A stretch of 64,000 nt of DNA from Tubulanus polymorphus (taxonomy: Eukaryota; Nemertea; Palaeonemertea; Tubulaniformes; Tubulanidae). The notes under the pieces are model-generated. The model did no database searches. It was not told the origin of the DNA and saw only the letters and a program-made list of their open reading frames with translations. Both the position numbers and the translations under genes were made by a program. Positions 59,071 through 64,000 of the stretch are shown piece by piece (positions within the stretch are counted from its first letter, which is position 1; each line of letters starts with the position of its first letter). The DNA is taken from the NCBI RefSeq assembly GCF_964204645.1, contig NC_134033.1, positions 4,436,231 to 4,500,230 on the forward strand, in the 5' to 3' direction.

Positions 59071-60135
59071 ATGAATTTCAGTTCGCAGACGACTTCACTA
59101 CTCTCTACAACTACTAGAAATCCCTGCTCACCTTACTTATTCCAAAACGCATTGTCAATCAGCGTAAAACTAGCTGGAGGTTTTCCTATCAGTATCGTCG
59201 GAATAATTTTGAATAATTTCAGCATTGTGATTTTACGTCGCCAAACTTCAAATCACATATCGCTCTACATTCTGCGATGTCTGGCAGTGGCTGACATAAT
59301 CTTTCTTACATTTCACATAATTCAAGAACCTTTTCGTTTCATTGTCTCCGGTTTGACCCAGGGTAGTCATATGTTCGTGATTCCTACGAGTATGAGTTGG
59401 GGTGTTCGGCCATGGATCTATCGGGTAGCTTGGTTACCGAGAACCTCAGCGCAAGTGACAAGGAACTGGATAACTGTACTACTAGTTTTAGAAAGGTCCT
59501 TTTCTATCGCTAGGCCATTCTTCGCTAGAACTCATTTCACAATACCAAGGGTAAGAATTGTAGTTTGTTGTTTCTATATTATTTTTGGTATCTTAGGCTC
59601 TCCATTGATTATCGGTACTACAGTAGGTATCTGGTTTTATGACGAATGTAATTAAGTCGTTATAAAATCCATCCGCGGAGCAAGCGATCCCATACGAAAA
59701 TACTTCCTCACTGTATTTATGTGGATTGATGACTTTCCTAGTCCTTTGTACAAAGAAATCCTGCCTGCCTTAATGCTAATAATTTTCAACAGCCATCTGA
59801 TATGGACTCTGAGAAAGATAAGTTCTAGGAGAAAAGAAATGACACACGAAGGCGAACAAAGGCTAGACGTGAAAGCTATCAGGATAGCTGTAGCTATTGT
59901 TATTCTGTTTATCGTCTGTGAAATCCCTGCTTCGTTCCGATCTTATAACGAATTCATCGGTCGCTTCGTCAAAATGCCACCTATTAAATACTCTCACACC
60001 ATCTATACCCTTCAAGAACTGTTTACCGATCTTTTACCGACCTTAAACTCGTCTGTAAATTTCTTTATCTATTACTTAGCAAACGATAATTTTAGAGGAA
60101 CTGCAATAAAACTGTTGAGAAGGCGGCCGATTTAA
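59071..60135 (+). pseudogene. FMRFamide-receptor-like GPCR with one in-frame stop
   Basis: One frame of 355 codons from ATG 59071 to TAA 60133-60135 is interrupted only by TAA at 59653-59655, in the second extracellular loop after WFYDECN. All seven membrane segments are otherwise present. TM1 has VGIILNNFSIVIL and TM2 keeps LAVADIIFL. TM3 ends LVLERSFSIARPF (ERS for DRY), TM6 has IVCEIPASF, and TM7 has NSSVNFFIYYLANDNFR. It is the closest relative in the window of the receptors at 37791 and 8104 and shares an upstream block with the former. Because only a single lesion is seen, it may be a very young pseudogene, a segregating null allele, a sequencing error, or a stop read through. As written it would give a 194-residue four-TM product. 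Confidence 0.85.
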
Positions 60136-60714
60136 ACTCCGTCGAGCGAAACAGATATATTTTGGATCCGTCCAGGCTTTTTTAGATTTCAGAGCCCCAT
60201 CCCCAACGCCATATTTGACGAGAATTTAACATGTGTGATTGCCGTTTAATCACTAAACCAGTTGAATTAAAAAGATGGAATAGAATTTGCAAAAATCACT
60301 CTGGATACTTAAAGTTGATGAGAACATAAAAATAATGATTAATGCAACGTGAGCCAGGTACTTTGAAATGGATGTTGTCATTGCGAATTTATTAAAAGAA
60401 CTGTTGAAGGTCTCTTTAAAACTGCGTACATTAATTACTTTTTTTAATTAATTAATTTTTTTAGAACATCAAATCTCTATATAGATTCAATTAACCCGAT
60501 TGCCTTCGTTCTTGCACAGTATCACTATCTCCGACGATCTTAGTTATTACGTAATAAGCAAATTGCGATACTTTGTGATATTTGCTCACAGTATGAATTC
60601 AAGCGTATATGCGGCTTTCTGTGATATGTAATACGTATCATAGCGAATTGACAACGTGAGGGTTGTGAAATTGGAGGAACTGATGTGGAATAACAATAGA
60701 CCGAGATCTACCTA
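60136..60714. other. 3' flank of the broken GPCR
   Basis: AT-rich; nothing recognised. Confidence 0.4.
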
Positions 60715-62600
60715 TCTACAGTCGCCGTGACAGAAATGAAACAGCGCGAAATGGCTTCATAATGATGACTTAAAAAGTTCGTAGCCACTATAATCTACAT
60801 ATAGAATAATTGTAATAAATCGTTGAATCTAATTCTGTCTTCTGTAATGAATTTCTATGTTCGCAATAAAACACTGACGTTCACTGGTACGAAAAAACAA
60901 CCGCTTCTATTACGAGATTATATGAAATTGAGAGGAGACCTCAAAATAACAAATAACGAGTGAATTTGAATCATCAATTAAAAAACCGCATCTTCTAAAA
61001 ATACACCCGAGAAATATCGACATCAAAACAAAATCGCGTGCCCAAAATCAGCTCAAATACCAATGAAATAATTCACCCATATAAAACCAGAAATCTAGGT
61101 TCCACAGGAATAGGGCTCGACCGAAACCGGCTGTCTGAACCTGAAACCAGTTGTACGAAAGTAAATGTCATTTGTATTTCATAAGAAGTAGAGTTCAACT
61201 CTTCAACTCTTTATCTTACTCAAATCACACTTAACTCACAAACTGTCAAACATTGCCAATCAAGTTCAATTGTAAATAAATGCAACTTTATTGTGAAAAA
61301 GTTCCACTTAAACTTACATATTCTGTATTTTATATCAACAGCTGAAATTATGTTTTAATTTAAAGATCTATCAACTAAGTATTCTAACCTAACCTATATA
61401 TTCGGCCTATCCATTCAGGCTAGGGTTTGGGGGTAGGGAGGAGGATACTGAAATTGAGAGACATGATATACAGGTCACACCGGAATTCTTCAGTCACTCT
61501 GTCATCATCATTCAACTTAAGGTTCAATCTACTGTGACTAGGGGATCGTGATCTTCTCACTGAAGTAGAACATACAGGCCGCACCTGAATCGGGCCACTC
61601 TGTTGTGTGCTGGGGGTGAAGACACGTACTCTGTGGCCCAGTCTTCTGGGGTCTTGTCTCAGCGATGACCCTGAAATTGTCATGTTTATTTCAAGTAAAA
61701 TATTTACATAAAAGGCGTTGTCTTATAAAACAATACATTTGAAAAATCTGAAATTCTGTAAAAATTAAAAAAAACCTGAAAATAGAGAGAAACCCTGGAA
61801 TAAAAGAAGCATGAATTACAGTAACATGAAATAAAGATATGAGGCATAAGTAATAAACAAACTGCTATTTCTATCCGTAGACCCAGAGACCCACAGGACC
61901 CTGACGTAAATAGCACCCTATTTACTAATTAAAGCATTTTATATAAAATTGTATTAATATTCATGCATTTCTATAACTTACTAACTCACCAAGTAAGTTC
62001 CTAAACTAATTAAACCTATAAAACATAATTTCGACTGTTAATGTTTTTCTAACTTACAATTTATCCAATCCTGTGTGTGTAATGTATGAATCCAATGATA
62101 ATCCTTGAGTCAATTTGAATCCTTGTGTTTTTGATAACAGTTATTTTTTAGCACAGTTTATATCAATCCAGAACTAGTTTGAGCGCGATTTCATTCCAAA
62201 TAAATCCTGAACAATAATACAATTCAAATTCCATTTAATTTCCAGTAACGGCTCAGTTTTTGAGAACGGTTTATCTTTCGTCCATCCAGAATACATCCTG
62301 ATATGTTTACAAGAGGGGTCTGCTTGTTTTACGGGAGACAGTTTGAGCACCTCTGTCCAGACTGGTAAACCATACACCATCGCGATAACCTCTAGGTGTA
62401 AACATATACAAGACACCCACTTGTAATAATCTGTGCGAACGACAAGAATTGTCGAACACAATGAAGTTTCATATTTCATATTATCTAACTATTGGGGTCA
62501 CTGGTCATAATCCATCTTCGCTCTATAAACTGCGCGGCGACTCTAGTGAAGAAATCAATCTATTCTGAAATGCATGAAGTTTATATCGGTATAAATCATA
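60715..62600 (+). repeat. 1.85-kb direct repeat, copy 2
   Basis: Partner of 43955-45790. The minus-strand frames at 61420-61683 (87 residues) and 62174-62479 (begins MKYETSLCSTI) correspond to those of copy 1. It lies about 580 bp downstream of the broken GPCR. Confidence 0.8.
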
Positions 62601-62754
62601 AATCTCTGATAGCAAAATGATTTAATTTGAAAATTGAATTATTAAAATTGCCGTTAAAACCAGCTTCCAAAACTTCCTCATTAATGATTGGACGCATAAT
62701 TAGTCATACTCGTCGATGATTGGCTAATTTGTACGAAATATGCATAAACTGGAT

Positions 62755-63690
62755 GATTTACGTAAGTACTCAGCGGACCCGATGTTTACGCGGGAACCTT
62801 ACAAATGGTTCCACCTTCTTAGGAATAAAAGTTCCATCACTTCTGTGAAAATCCACCCTCCGAAGACATGGCTGACTTCAGCCCCGGAAATCCAGGAAGA
62901 AAGACACTGAATATTTGGATGGATGAAAGCTGTGGGTACTGGAGTGTGTAATGGGTAGTGTAGTGCGATCTGTGTGCATTTGTGGCCAGCACACCGATCA
63001 CATTTTTCATTGGGGTTTGGTCCAGAACTCACGAGATTTTCAACAACACGAAAGTAACGTGTAATAAATGATGACTTGAATTGCATGACTACCTACCACC
63101 CCTCATTATTGTTGGAAAACTAAACGTTCTGCACTGACTAAAAATTAGTAATAATAATTAATAAAATTTTAGAAATGGCCAGAATTTTAACTTAGGTTCC
63201 ATCTCATTTTTATTTTACAATTGCGATTGGTATAATTTTTTTTTTAAAGGCCGTTATGGCTTCGTACATTGTCTGCAATTCACTGCAAATAGTTACGCAA
63301 CTACGCACGTGTTTTTGGCAGCTGTACACTCAATCGGCACCGTTCGTGACTAGCTTCACTGTGGAATTATCATTAATCAACATCGCCATATCACATCATC
63401 AACTTCTATTGTGTCTTAAAACCCTAACAGCCGACCTTAATTGAAATGCACACACGATTTCTATCATTGAAAATTGAGAGAGTGGCCATGTTTGTGTTCT
63501 GCTGCTTCGCGTAAATCCCGCGCGGTGGCGCAACCGCGCGGAGTGGGGCCGATACGTCTAGCGGCAATATCGTTCTTGACTCCTTGAAAGGAATTGTCGC
63601 CCATAGGGCTGATCAGGTCAGGAAGGTCCGCTGATTTTTTCATCTAATAAATTTCACATTTTTATCTTCCTCCATTTGCTTATCTATAAC
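62755..63690 (-). repeat. Dispersed repeat, long form
   Basis: Its two ends match, in inverse orientation, the short copy at 10105-10382. The interior holds a minus-strand frame (62799-63086, 95 residues with CDRCAGHKC) and a plus-strand frame (63256-63444), neither recognised. A CCGCGCGGT hairpin lies near 63515-63540. Probably a transposable element of unknown class. Confidence 0.65.
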
Positions 63691-63811
63691 ACGAGGATAT
63701 ATTTACTCTTTTATCGATCCATCTAAATCTGTTAAACTTCCTCAACCAAAGCGATTGTTTTGGCTATGTATATACGGGTATAGGTGAATCAATACTTTCT
63801 ATATCACGACG

Positions 63812-63896
63812 ATGAAGACGCGTCTGTTCTTTATAATCTGCACAGTTTTGTTGCAACTGGGAAATTTATACATTACACAAACATCTGGAGCTGAAA
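63812..63896 (+). CDS. First exon of a secreted protein (runs off window)
   Basis: ATG 63812 opens a classic signal peptide, MKTRLFFIICTVLLQLGNLY, and the exon ends after 28 codons plus one base at donor GTAAGT (63897). The next exon lies beyond the window, so the product cannot be named. The start is chosen from the signal peptide and the strong donor. Confidence 0.6.
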
Positions 63897-64000
63897 GTAA
63901 GTTACTGCAGCAGCCATTACTAGACTTTGTGATTATATTTCAGTCAGATTTGCGAATTCGATGACGTCACCTGTTAAATAATAGATTTTCTACAGGCCCT

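Overview
The window is metazoan genomic DNA. Genes are split by GT-AG introns, the spacers are AT-rich, and several dispersed repeat families and DNA-transposon remains are present. The gene content points to a lophotrochozoan, most likely a mollusc: a GRL101-type receptor joining LDL-receptor class A repeats, leucine-rich repeats and a rhodopsin-like 7TM domain, a local expansion of short intron-poor peptide-type GPCRs, a Methuselah/adhesion-like GPCR and a secreted PAN plus C-type-lectin protein. The species cannot be fixed from the sequence alone.

Layout. 0.6-1.3 kb holds an array of exon-like units on the minus strand. 2.2-7.8 kb holds wreckage of LDLa/LRR receptor copies: a transmembrane fragment, then a decayed CUB-domain copy interrupted by a 2.37 kb Mutator-like element (long inverted repeats, 9-bp target duplication). 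An FMRFamide-receptor-like GPCR follows (8.1-9.2 kb, minus), then a small secreted orphan (9.6-10.1 kb, minus), a PAN-like fragment (11.3 kb), the Methuselah-like GPCR (14.1-17.8 kb, minus), another receptor fragment abutting a foldback element (18.1-19.5 kb), and an SLC18-like vesicular transporter (20.0-22.3 kb, plus). 24.6-31.7 kb is the centrepiece: an intact three-exon receptor gene predicted at about 1,929 residues, with CUB, C-type lectin, LDLa, leucine-rich and 7TM domains in one chain. 31.9-63 kb is built from segmental duplications: two FMRFamide-receptor-like genes about 21 kb apart (37.8 kb intact; 59.1 kb with one in-frame stop), each with a shared upstream block, a 1.85 kb direct repeat (44.0/60.7 kb), and a third duplicated block (31.9-33.5/46.4-47.5 kb) carrying relics of a further GPCR type on the minus strand. 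Two other intact class A receptors (49.8 and 53.97 kb), a chimeric receptor pseudogene (40.8 kb), a PAN-lectin gene (42.3-43.7 kb, minus), a 51-bp tandem repeat (48.3 kb) and a BEL/Pao fragment (56.8 kb) complete the region.

How the parts relate. The locus behaves as a fast-evolving receptor cluster: intact GPCRs sit beside partial copies of themselves, and repeats lie at or near several breakpoints. The large receptor combines an extracellular array typical of ligand capture (CUB, lectin, LDLa, LRR) with a G-protein-coupled core. Nothing here identifies its ligand. Exon boundaries were set by hand from splice consensus plus reading-phase closure, and homology statements come from reading the sequence and from family knowledge; no database search was run.
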